From Enterobacteriaceae bacterium UBA3516 (lineage in GTDB: Bacteria > Pseudomonadota > Gammaproteobacteria > Enterobacterales > Enterobacteriaceae), in the NCBI GenBank assembly GCA_002377245.1, contig DFPL01000110.1:9037-17631 (forward strand): a stretch of 8,595 bases of DNA, read 5' to 3'. Under the pieces are notes generated by a model, which did not search any database, had not been told where the DNA came from, and was given only the letters and a program-made list of their open reading frames with translations. Made by a program: the position numbers and the translations under genes. Shown one piece after another: positions 1 through 6,215 of this stretch (position 1 is the first letter of the stretch; each line of letters begins with the position of its first letter).

Positions 1-133
1 AGCCGGACCCAGTCATCGCTTTAACAGTTGTGTTCTCATGGCGAAGTATTATCGCTGCAAAACGTAAGATTACTGGGGATCCCTCTCCCTTGAGGGAGAG
101 GGCAGGGGTGAGGGGGAGAAGGCCGCGCCGTCT
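1..133. other. Non-coding region downstream of patA
   Basis: No gene is supported here. An open frame on the plus strand runs through it, but its downstream half is only the antisense of patA. The first 70 bases show nothing I recognise. The right half holds the hairpin repeat described separately, followed by a G-rich purine tract (103-122). This is the 3' flank of patA; in E. coli the next genes beyond patA, as I recall, are ygjH and the ebg operon, neither of which is visible here. Confidence 0.6.
73..102 (-). repeat. Hairpin repeat, left copy (inverted relative to right-edge copy)
   Basis: Positions 81-89 and 94-102 form a perfect 9-bp stem (CCCTCTCCC / GGGAGAGGG) around a TTGA tetraloop. 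Read on the minus strand it continues into ATCCCCAG (80-73). The same module, hairpin arm plus AGGRATCCCCAG, occurs on the plus strand at 8526-8556, with about 26 of 31 positions matching by eye. GC-rich stems of this type are common between genes in enterobacteria. It lies 32 bases past the patA stop, so it could slow or end patA transcription or protect the mRNA 3' end, but no T-run follows on either strand, so it is not a clear intrinsic terminator. Confidence 0.75.
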
Positions 134-1513
134 TTACGCTTCTTCTACCGCTACGCGCATTGCCGCCAGCGCGGTGCGGGCCGCTTTTAGCACCTGCTCA
201 CACTGCTCAATGGTCAGCGTTAACGGCGGTTCGATACGAATAGTTTTCGCATTGTTGAGCGTCCCGGCGACCAGCACGCGCTGGCGGAACATTTCGCTCG
301 CGAAGGTGTAGCCGATTTCATTGTCGACAAACTCAATGGCCATCAGCATGCCTCTGCCGCGCGCGTCCTGCACCATATCCGGGTACTCGCGTGCCAGCAG
401 ACGGAAGCCGTCCAGCAGCATGTCGCCTTTCTGCTCCGCCTGTGCCGGTAGGTTCTCTTCCAACAGCACGTTGATGGTCGCCAGCGCTGCCGCACAGGCC
501 AACGGGTTACCGCCAAAGGTCGTGGTGTGCAGGAAAGGATTATCGAACAGAACGGAGAAGACCTCTTCGGTGGCGATGGTTGCGCCAATCGGCATGACGC
601 CGCCGCCGAGGGCTTTCGCGAGACATAAAATGTCTGGCGTGACGTTCTCATGCTCGCAGGCGAACATTCTGCCCGTGCGGCCCATGCCGGTCTGCACTTC
701 ATCAAAAATCAGCAGTGCGCCAAATTCATCACACAGTTTACGCACGGCTGGCAGGTAGCCCTGCGGTGGCAGAATAACGCCCCCTTCACCCTGAATCGGC
801 TCCAGGATCACGGCAGCCACATCGTCACCGGTGTTGTGGCATTCGCTCAGCAGCATGCGCATCGCGTCGATATCCCCAAAAGGCACATGACGGAAGCCCG
901 GCAGCAGTGGCATAAACGGCTTACGGAAGGTCGATTTCGCGGTGGCGGAAAGCGCGCCTAACGATTTGCCATGGAACGCGCCGCTGGTGGCAACGAAGGT
1001 GAATTTTCCCCGTGGCGACTGGTACGCTTTGGCCAGTTTCAGCGCCGCTTCGACGGACTCAGTACCGCTATTACTGAAAAAGCTGTACTTCAGTTTGCCA
1101 GGGGTCAGTGCCGCCAGCGTTTTTGCCAGCATCGCCCGCAATGGGTCGAGAAGTTCCTGACTGTGAAGGGGTTGTTTTGCGAGTTGATTCTGTACGGCGG
1201 AGACAACAACTGGATTACGGTGCCCCACATTGAAGATGCCAAACCCACCCAGGCAATCTAAAAACTCCTGCCCCTGAGTGTCGACAAGCGTATTCAGACT
1301 GCCCGCTTGCCATTCTACGGCTCCGTAATCCCCGCCTGCGGTGACAGATTTTCGATACTCTAAAAATCCCGGGTTCACATGTTCTTTAAAATACTCTCTG
1401 ACCTCTCGGTTCAGCTCCTTCATCTCGTCGCTATCAAGCGTTCGCTTTTCAATGAGATTCAGTGCGTGAGCGCTGCACGCTAAAGCCGATGCGCTGGAAG
1501 GTAACCTGTTCAA
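134..1513 (-). CDS. patA: Putrescine aminotransferase (PatA/YgjG), class III PLP aminotransferase
   Basis: The protein moves the amino group of putrescine to 2-oxoglutarate, giving 4-aminobutanal (which cyclises to 1-pyrroline) and glutamate. This is the first step of the cytosolic aminotransferase route of putrescine breakdown to GABA. The 459 residues equal the E. coli length. Visible fold-type I features are the SNSGTE phosphate-binding loop (147-152), DEVQTG (271-276) with the pyridine-nitrogen Asp, DILCLAKALGGG with the PLP lysine K300, and TTFGGNPLA (331-339). The start chosen is TTG at 1513-1511, read as MNRLPSSASA as in E. coli, with AGGAG six bases upstream. The frame stays open to 1720, but that extension has no ribosome site and would cover the promoter. 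The gene is divergent from aer. Its sigma-54 promoter and NtrC site imply induction under nitrogen limitation. Confidence 0.97.
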   Translation of the reverse strand: MNRLPSSASALACSAHALNLIEKRTLDSDEMKELNREVREYFKEHVNPGFLEYRKSVTAGGDYGAVEWQAGSLNTLVDTQGQEFLDCLGGFGIFNVGHRNPVVVSAVQNQLAKQPLHSQELLDPLRAMLAKTLAALTPGKLKYSFFSNSGTESVEAALKLAKAYQSPRGKFTFVATSGAFHGKSLGALSATAKSTFRKPFMPLLPGFRHVPFGDIDAMRMLLSECHNTGDDVAAVILEPIQGEGGVILPPQGYLPAVRKLCDEFGALLIFDEVQTGMGRTGRMFACEHENVTPDILCLAKALGGGVMPIGATIATEEVFSVLFDNPFLHTTTFGGNPLACAAALATINVLLEENLPAQAEQKGDMLLDGFRLLAREYPDMVQDARGRGMLMAIEFVDNEIGYTFASEMFRQRVLVAGTLNNAKTIRIEPPLTLTIEQCEQVLKAARTALAAMRVAVEEA

Positions 1514-1532
1514 AATAAGCTCCTGGCGGGGC

Positions 1533-1546
1533 GTATCACATGATAC
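1533..1546. promoter_or_regulatory. Inverted repeat at the patA transcription start
   Basis: GTATCA-CA-TGATAC is a 6-bp dyad with a 2-bp spacer. It lies at about +2 to +16 of the predicted patA start, just before the ribosome site. The spacer is too short for a good RNA hairpin, so if functional it is more likely a protein-binding operator. No regulator is known to me. Confidence 0.35.
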
Positions 1547-1550
1547 TGAT

Positions 1551-1573
1551 TTAAGTATTGCAGGGATTGCGCC
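1551..1573 (-). promoter_or_regulatory. patA promoter: sigma-54 -24/-12 overlapping a sigma-S/70 -10
   Basis: On the minus strand GG (1573-1572), ten bases, then GC (1561-1560) give the invariant GG-N10-GC of sigma-54 promoters, in the context TGTGGC...TGCAAT. Overlapping the -12 element is TGCAATACTTAA (1562-1551), an extended -10 that matches the sigma-S-preferred CTATACTTAA at 9 of 10 positions. Both predict a start near 1547-1548, about 35 bases before the TTG codon. As I recall, E. coli ygjG is reported to use both sigma-54 and sigma-S, which fits. Confidence 0.8.
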
Positions 1574-1712
1574 ACATCGAAGCCGCAACGCTAAATCGGG
1601 ATAAACGCCTGGGATTACGCCGAATACATGGCAGGAGATCCCGAAAACCCCGCTTTTGTGCAGGCAGTAATGGTGAAAAAACAGACAAGTCAGCGGTGGG
1701 GAGCGCGAAGAA

Positions 1713-1729
1713 TGCGCCACAATGGTGCA
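1713..1729. promoter_or_regulatory. NtrC (NRI) enhancer site for patA
   Basis: TGCGCCACAATGGTGCA differs at one base from the NtrC dyad TGCACCA-N3-TGGTGCA. It is centred about 173 bp upstream of the predicted sigma-54 start, a normal enhancer distance. A weaker half site (TGGTGAA, about 1671-1677) lies closer to the promoter. This places patA in the nitrogen-limitation regulon. Confidence 0.82.
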
Positions 1730-1842
1730 TGTTATGCTCTGTAATAAGGCGTCAGCATTGAAGAAAATTAATTGGTTTCATAGCGGGACTATATAAATCA
1801 GCAAGTTATATAGCATACAAAAAATGCGGTTTTTTGGTGATT

Positions 1843-1858
1843 TGCGATCTAAATCAAA
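1843..1858. promoter_or_regulatory. CRP-like (possibly FNR-like) site upstream of aer
   Basis: TGCGA-TCTAAA-TCAAA matches the CRP pattern TGTGA-N6-TCACA at 8 of 10 arm positions with correct spacing. The right part also contains a perfect FNR half site ATCAA with a poor left half (GCGAT). It is centred about 50 bp upstream of the predicted sigma-28 start of aer. The match is good but unproven; which protein would bind is uncertain. Confidence 0.4.
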
Positions 1859-1867
1859 TTTAACAAC

Positions 1868-1894
1868 TAAAGATAAATTTCTTAGCGCCGAAAT
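1868..1894 (+). promoter_or_regulatory. Sigma-28 (FliA) promoter of aer
   Basis: TAAAGATA (1868-1875), an 11-base spacer, then GCCGAAAT (1887-1894) fit the flagellar class 3 pattern TAAAGTTT-N11-GCCGATAA with exact spacing. The predicted start is near 1901, about 43 bases before the aer ATG. It places aer in the flagellar regulon, as in E. coli. Confidence 0.8.
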
Positions 1895-1943
1895 AACATT
1901 CGCCCTCAATTTAACAGTTAAATAACCTGCATAGGACGCTAAC

Positions 1944-3464
1944 ATGGCTTCTCCTCCAATGGTCACGCAACGGGAGTACACCCTTGACGATGACACCACT
2001 CTCATGTCGACAACCGACCTGCAAAGCTATATCACCCACGCCAATGACAACTTCTCTCAGGTAAGTGGTTTTAGTCTGCAAGAACTCATGGGCCAGCCGC
2101 ATAATCTTGTTCGCCACCCTGATATGCCCAAAGCGGCGTTTGCGGACATGTGGTTCACCTTAAAACAGGGAGAGCCCTGGAGCGGTATTGTGAAAAACCG
2201 TCGTCAGAACGGTGACCACTATTGGGTCCGTGCTAACGCCGCGCCGATGGTGCGTAACGGAAAAGTGACCGGCTATATGTCTATCCGCACCCGCGCCACC
2301 CCGGAGGAGATCGCAGCCGTGACGCCGCTTTATCAGGCGTTACAGGAAGGGCGCGCGAAAAAGCGCATCCATAAAGGCCTGGTGGTCAGTCGTGGCTGGC
2401 GGGGCAAGCTTGCGTCATTGCCGCTGCGCTGGCGGGCACGCAGTGTCATGGTGCTGATGTGGCTGGTACAGGCCGCAGGATTGTGGGCAATGAACAGCGG
2501 CGCTGGGCCAATGGCGCTCAGCGCGCTGGTGATGGTGTTAGGGTGCGCCTGCTATGAGTGGCAGATTGTGCGCCCGGTAGAGCGGGTCGCGCGTCAGGCG
2601 CTGAGCGTGGCGACGGGCGAGCGCAACAGTGTGGATCACCTTAATCGCAGCGATGAACTGGGGCTGACATTGCGTGCTGTCGGTCAGTTGGGGTTAATGT
2701 GTCGTTGGCTGATCAATGATGTTTCCTGCCAGGTCAGTAGCGTGCGTAGCGGCAGTGAGACGCTGGCGAAGGGCAATGATGCGCTGAACGAACGCACCCG
2801 GCAGACGGTGGTTAATGTGCAGCAGACCGTGGCGACCATGAGCCAGATGGCCGCGTCGGTACAGAATAATTCTGAGACTGCCTCAGCGGCAGACAAACTC
2901 TCCAGCGCCGCCAGCAATGCAGCGGCGCAGGGCGGTGATGCAATGGAAACCGTGGTGAAAACCATGGATGAGATTGCCGATAGCACCCAGCGCATCGGTT
3001 CCATCACCAAGCTTATTAATGACATCGCCTTCCAGACCAATATTCTGGCCCTCAATGCCGCGGTGGAAGCCGCAAGAGCAGGAGAGCAGGGCAAAGGCTT
3101 TGCGGTGGTAGCCGGAGAGGTGCGTCATCTGGCGAGCCGCAGCGCCAGTGCCGCCAATGACATCCGCAAGCTGATCGATGCCAGCGCCAGCAAAGTGCAG
3201 TCAGGCTACGATCAGGTGCATGCAGCCGGACACACCATGGATAACATTGTGGCCCAGGTGCAGAACGTCACCTCCCTGATTGGGCAGATCAGCCTGTCGA
3301 CCACCGAACAGGCGCAGGGGCTGAATGAGCTCACCCGTGCGGTGGCGGAACTGGAATCCATCACCCAGAAAAATGCCGGACTGGTTGAAGAGAGCGCCAG
3401 CGTGTCGGCGATGGTCAAACACCGCGCCAGCCGCCTGCAGGATGCGGTCTCAGTGCTTCACTAA
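1944..3464 (+). CDS. aer: Aerotaxis transducer Aer (FAD-PAS energy sensor)
   Basis: Aer senses redox state through FAD bound to a cytoplasmic PAS domain and signals to CheA/CheW, steering cells to favourable oxygen or energy levels. The 506 residues equal E. coli Aer. In order: PAS domain (about 20-120) with N34, the R57-H58-P-D60 segment implicated in FAD binding, W79 and N85; an F1 linker; a membrane hairpin (about 166-206) with no real periplasmic domain; HAMP (about 206-260); and the signalling domain with the conserved tip near residue 361 (IAFQTNILALNAAVEAARAGE). The C-terminus is VSVLH, with no NWETF receptor-modification tail, as expected for Aer. ATG at 1944 follows AGGA (1933-1936). 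It is divergent from patA and has its own sigma-28 promoter; a hairpin follows the stop. Confidence 0.97.
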   Translation: MASPPMVTQREYTLDDDTTLMSTTDLQSYITHANDNFSQVSGFSLQELMGQPHNLVRHPDMPKAAFADMWFTLKQGEPWSGIVKNRRQNGDHYWVRANAAPMVRNGKVTGYMSIRTRATPEEIAAVTPLYQALQEGRAKKRIHKGLVVSRGWRGKLASLPLRWRARSVMVLMWLVQAAGLWAMNSGAGPMALSALVMVLGCACYEWQIVRPVERVARQALSVATGERNSVDHLNRSDELGLTLRAVGQLGLMCRWLINDVSCQVSSVRSGSETLAKGNDALNERTRQTVVNVQQTVATMSQMAASVQNNSETASAADKLSSAASNAAAQGGDAMETVVKTMDEIADSTQRIGSITKLINDIAFQTNILALNAAVEAARAGEQGKGFAVVAGEVRHLASRSASAANDIRKLIDASASKVQSGYDQVHAAGHTMDNIVAQVQNVTSLIGQISLSTTEQAQGLNELTRAVAELESITQKNAGLVEESASVSAMVKHRASRLQDAVSVLH

Positions 3465-3470
3465 GCGGTT

Positions 3471-3508
3471 TATTTCCCTCTCTGTCTGAAAGGAGAGAGA
3501 GGGAAATA
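3471..3508 (+). terminator. Hairpin terminator after aer
   Basis: TATTTCCCTCTCT (3471-3483) pairs perfectly with AGAGAGGGAAATA (3496-3508) around a 12-base loop, starting six bases after the aer stop. Downstream is CCCTTAATTTCT, only a loose T-run, so termination may be partial or the stem may mainly protect the 3' end. Confidence 0.65.
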
Positions 3509-3764
3509 CCCTTAATTTCTCTGTTGAATTAATATGTAATTTAATTAAGCTATATTTGTTAAAATAATATTAAATACCGATCAATTTCTCACCAAATAAT
3601 AGCCTTATTATTATGAGTTTTAATTTCTATTAAATTAGAGTTAAGCCCCATTAATATTAGTTGCGCAACTTTCATCTGGCTGAATATAACGATCGATAGA
3701 TCTAAATTAATAGCTTGTAACTATCAGAATAATAAATAGTAAAACAAAAAAACGATCAATCTCA
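3509..3764. other. AT-rich intergenic region upstream of the second MCP gene
   Basis: No gene is seen. The stretch is strongly AT-rich, with many TTAA and TAAT words, unlike the genes on each side. It contains a perfect 12-bp palindrome AGTTGCGCAACT (3659-3670) and three copies of CGATC(A/G)AT (3578-3585, 3690-3697, 3753-3760); the first and last continue as CGATCAATTTCTC and CGATCAATCTCA. AT-richness like this is typical of H-NS-bound promoter regions, which is inference only. Confidence 0.55.
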
Positions 3765-3791
3765 TAAAGTTAGTCGCAACGTTACCGATAA
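3765..3791 (+). promoter_or_regulatory. Sigma-28 (FliA) promoter of the second MCP gene
   Basis: TAAAGTTA (3765-3772), an exact 11-base spacer, then ACCGATAA (3784-3791) is close to the ideal TAAAGTTT-N11-GCCGATAA. The predicted start is near 3798, giving a leader of about 100 bases, long for a class 3 gene. A TATAAT at 3875-3880 closer to the ATG lacks a well-spaced -35, so I do not call a second promoter. Confidence 0.85.
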
Positions 3792-3898
3792 CTTCCATCA
3801 GAGACGATAATTTAATCAGCTCTATCGCGTTTTCTCTTCTAACTCATTGTGAGTGCGTACGTTTTTATCAGTACTATAATCAGATACATGGGGAATAT

Positions 3899-5461
3899 AT
3901 GTTTTTACATGATGTAAAAATTGGCACCAAATTATTTCTGGCGTTTGGGTTTTTTATCGTCTTAATGGTCGCCAGCTCTTGTCTCTCGCTTTTCAGCCTC
4001 AACCGCGCGAATAATGGGATGCAAAATATTGTTCACAACGATTATCCGACCACGGTGAAAGCGAATCAGCTTATCGATCAGTTCCAGACGTTTGTGAGTA
4101 CGCAACAGATGATGCTGCTGGACACTGACGGGAAATGGCGTGAACAATCCCAGAAGCAGTTGAGTGATATAAGCGCCCGCATTACCGTCCTTCTTGAAGA
4201 CCTCAATAAAAATCTGCCTGACCCGGAATCGCAGAAAATTCTCGCGGACATCAGAGACGTTCGTCAGCAGTATCTTGATTCGCGTTTTCGCATCCTTGAA
4301 GCGGTCAAAAACAATGACCAGTCTGCGGCCATCACCGAAATGATGACCAAAATGGTGCCGATTCAGAAGGCGTACAAAGATAACGTGCTGGCGCTGATTG
4401 CCATCCGCGATGCGCAAATGCGTAACGCCGGGGAGCAGGTGCAGGGTGATTTCAGCACCAACCGTCTGCTGCTGGTGCTGCTGGCAGTGTTCAGCATTGG
4501 TATGGGCACCCTGTTGGGCTGGTATATCGTGCGGATGATCACCCGCCCGCTGCGTGAAGCGGTGGATTTTGCCGGGGCGATTGCCGGTGGCGACCTGACC
4601 GGATCGATTCATTCTGATTCCCGTGATGAGACCGGCGTGTTGCTGCGCTCACTGATGGAGATGAAGACCCGACTGGTGGATATTGTCCAGGAAGTTCAGT
4701 TTGGCTCACAAAACATCTCCAGCGCGGCGGCGCAAATTGTGGCCGGCAACCAGGACCTGGCGGCGCGGACCGAGGAGCAGGCCAGCTCGGTCGAACAGAC
4801 CGCCTCGTCGATGGAGCAGATCACCGCGACGGTGAAAAACACGGCGGATCATACCCATGAGGCGACCACGCTCTCAGCGGATGCGGCGACCGTGGTGAAA
4901 CACAACGGCGAGATGATGAAACAGGTCACCGAGAAAATGCGGGTGATCAACGACACCTCCAACCGCATGTCCGACATCATCAACCTGATTGATGCCATCG
5001 CCTTCCAGACCAATATCCTCGCGCTGAACGCGGCGGTGGAAGCGGCGCGCGCCGGTGAGCATGGGCGTGGTTTCGCGGTGGTTGCCGGAGAAGTTCGCCA
5101 ACTGGCGCAAAAAAGCGCCTCGTCGGCAAACGACATTCGTCAGCTGATTGAAAGCTCTACCAGTCAGACTCGTGAAGGGATGGCGCTGGTTGAGAAGGCG
5201 GGCAATCTTATCAATGGCATGGTCAGCAATGTGCAGGAGATGGACGTCATCCTGCGTGAAATCGGCCAGGCCAGCCGTGAGCAAACCGATGGCATTTCGC
5301 AGATTAACAGCGCTATTGGCCTGATTGACTCGACGACTCAGCAGAACTCCAGCCTGGTGGAAGAGTCCGTTGCAGCGGCAGCAGCCCTTAACGACCAGGC
5401 GGAGCACCTGCTTGGTCTGGTGCAGGTTTTCCGCCTGACTAACGAAAGGCAGCCGGCTTAA
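3899..5461 (+). CDS. Methyl-accepting chemotaxis protein with 4-helix-bundle sensor (McpC-like by position)
   Basis: This is a transmembrane chemoreceptor of 520 residues. TM1 spans about 11-31 after a short positive N-terminus (KIGTK). The periplasmic part (about 32-187) is all-helical and begins with the NDYPTTVKAN stretch typical of 4HB_MCP domains. TM2 is about 190-211 and HAMP 212-264 with P217. The signalling domain has methylation helix 1 around EEQASSVEQTASSMEQ, the CheA/CheW-contact tip at 367-387 (IAFQTNIL...), and a second adaptation helix near TQQNSSLVEES. The protein ends RLTNERQPA, without the NWETF tail that tethers CheR/CheB, so it probably relies on other receptors for adaptation. 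ATG at 3899 follows GGGGA closely. The ligand cannot be read from sequence. It sits where Salmonella has STM3216/mcpC, as I recall. It ends overlapping yqjI. Confidence 0.93.
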   Translation: MFLHDVKIGTKLFLAFGFFIVLMVASSCLSLFSLNRANNGMQNIVHNDYPTTVKANQLIDQFQTFVSTQQMMLLDTDGKWREQSQKQLSDISARITVLLEDLNKNLPDPESQKILADIRDVRQQYLDSRFRILEAVKNNDQSAAITEMMTKMVPIQKAYKDNVLALIAIRDAQMRNAGEQVQGDFSTNRLLLVLLAVFSIGMGTLLGWYIVRMITRPLREAVDFAGAIAGGDLTGSIHSDSRDETGVLLRSLMEMKTRLVDIVQEVQFGSQNISSAAAQIVAGNQDLAARTEEQASSVEQTASSMEQITATVKNTADHTHEATTLSADAATVVKHNGEMMKQVTEKMRVINDTSNRMSDIINLIDAIAFQTNILALNAAVEAARAGEHGRGFAVVAGEVRQLAQKSASSANDIRQLIESSTSQTREGMALVEKAGNLINGMVSNVQEMDVILREIGQASREQTDGISQINSAIGLIDSTTQQNSSLVEESVAAAAALNDQAEHLLGLVQVFRLTNERQPA

Positions 5462-6015
5462 TCGAGTTGTGATATTTCCAGTGCTGCGCGGTCGATAACA
5501 CCCACGATCTGTTTAAGCTGCGCGGCACTGATATCGCCCTGGTTGACCTTCAGGTCAAGCACCGCTTTGAAGTTTTCCAGCGCCCGTTTCATTTGTGGAT
5601 CTTTACGCAACTGATAGCCCACGCTGCGAGCACTGATACGCGCATGAATATGCTCCAGATGCTCTTTGTTCTCGTCCATCCAGGCCTGGCCTTGCGCCGT
5701 AATGGCAATTTTTTTGCGCCCACCCTCCTCTTCGCTTATCGAAATTAGCTGTTGATCCTGCAAAAAATCGAGGGTCGGGTAGATAACGCCCGGACTTGGC
5801 GTGTAGTTGCCCTGGGTCAGGGTTTCTATCTCTTTGATCAACTCATAACCATGACTGGCGTTACGCGTGAGGATGTCCAGTATGACCAGACGCAGTTCGC
5901 CGTGGCCGAAGAAACGCTGACGACGACCGCCGCCGCGCCCATGACGGTGTTCGCCGTGTTCATGCTCTGAACAGTGATGATGTTCGCCATCGCAGGCTGA
6001 ATGATGATGTCGCAT
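5458..6015 (-). CDS. yqjI: YqjI, nickel-responsive PadR-type transcriptional repressor
   Basis: YqjI represses yqjH and its own gene and is released by nickel, so that excess nickel induces the iron-related reductase. The protein has 185 residues. Residues 1-25 form a metal-binding tail with ten histidines and two cysteines (C8, C15), followed by a basic RGGGRRQR linker. A PadR winged helix follows (about 36-110), with RLVILDIL, SHGYELIKEIE, the NYTPSPGVIYPTLDFL recognition region and the EEEGGRKK wing. A helical C-terminal dimerisation part ends in EISQLD. The E. coli protein, as I recall, is about 207 residues with a longer and more cysteine-rich tail. ATG at 6015 follows AAGGAG. It is divergent from yqjH and convergent with the MCP gene, with a 4-base overlap. 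Confidence 0.95.
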   Translation of the reverse strand: MRHHHSACDGEHHHCSEHEHGEHRHGRGGGRRQRFFGHGELRLVILDILTRNASHGYELIKEIETLTQGNYTPSPGVIYPTLDFLQDQQLISISEEEGGRKKIAITAQGQAWMDENKEHLEHIHARISARSVGYQLRKDPQMKRALENFKAVLDLKVNQGDISAAQLKQIVGVIDRAALEISQLD

Positions 6016-6031
6016 GGTGTACTCCTTGTTT

Positions 6032-6049
6032 AATTTGATATATCTAATT
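6032..6049. promoter_or_regulatory. YqjI operator at the yqjI promoter
   Basis: AATTTGATATATCTAATT is a dyad centred on GATATATC (6037-6044) with one symmetric mismatch. It covers the predicted yqjI start and overlaps the -10, as expected for autorepression. Next to it is TTATATCTAAAT (6049-6060), a further partial copy. Its reverse complement shares TTAGATATATC with the site at yqjH. Confidence 0.65.
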
Positions 6050-6075
6050 TATATCTAAATGTTCAATTAAGCCAA
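6048..6075 (-). promoter_or_regulatory. Predicted sigma-70 promoter of yqjI
   Basis: On the minus strand TTGGCT (6075-6070), a 16-base spacer and TATAAA (6053-6048) give 4/6 and 5/6 matches to the sigma-70 elements. The predicted start is near 6041, about 26 bases before the ATG and inside the GATATATC dyad. Confidence 0.5.
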
Positions 6076-6175
6076 TGGTGAATGCGGTTTATATTTTATT
6101 TTGTTGTTTTTATTGGCTATTATTTTGCTTTTTAGCAACGCGTGCGCTTAAGTCAGAGTGTATCTAAAAAAGATC

Positions 6176-6204
6176 TTGTGTTCTGCATAAACAACAATCA
6201 TTAT
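6176..6204 (+). promoter_or_regulatory. Predicted sigma-70 promoter of yqjH
   Basis: TTGTGT (6176-6181), 17 bases, then CATTAT (6199-6204) is a moderate sigma-70 match. The predicted start is near 6211, about 44 bases before the yqjH ATG. The -10 overlaps the Fur-like box and the YqjI operator lies just downstream of the start. AT-rich alternatives cannot be excluded. Confidence 0.4.
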
Positions 6205-6206
6205 CA
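6192..6206. promoter_or_regulatory. Fur-like box upstream of yqjH
   Basis: CAACAATCATTATCA matches the 7-1-7 Fur model TGATAAT-N-ATTATCA at 11 of 14 positions, counted on the reverse strand. One arm (ATTATCA) is perfect. yqjH is iron- and Fur-regulated in E. coli as I recall, and the box overlaps the predicted -10. Confidence 0.6.
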
Positions 6207-6215
6207 TTTAAACGT

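Noticed and set aside
81..102. Intrinsic terminator for patA
   Set aside because: The stem is perfect but is followed by ATCCCC on the minus strand with no T-run, and the same stem recurs at the other edge, so I call it a repeat.
30..311. 93-residue plus-strand open frame across the left repeat
   Set aside because: Its downstream half is antisense to the PatA C-terminus, and its upstream half runs through the hairpin repeat.
1660..1677. Second NtrC site
   Set aside because: Only the TGGTGAA half resembles the consensus; the left half (CAGGCAG) does not.
1514..1720. N-terminal extension of PatA by 69 residues from an upstream ATG at 1720
   Set aside because: The extension would cover the promoter and ribosome site, has no Shine-Dalgarno and does not resemble the family. 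The TTG at 1513 with AGGAG gives the exact 459-residue length.
3962..4612. 216-residue open frame on the minus strand inside the second MCP gene
   Set aside because: It is the antisense of a clear chemoreceptor, with His/Arg-rich composition typical of a shadow frame and no ribosome site.
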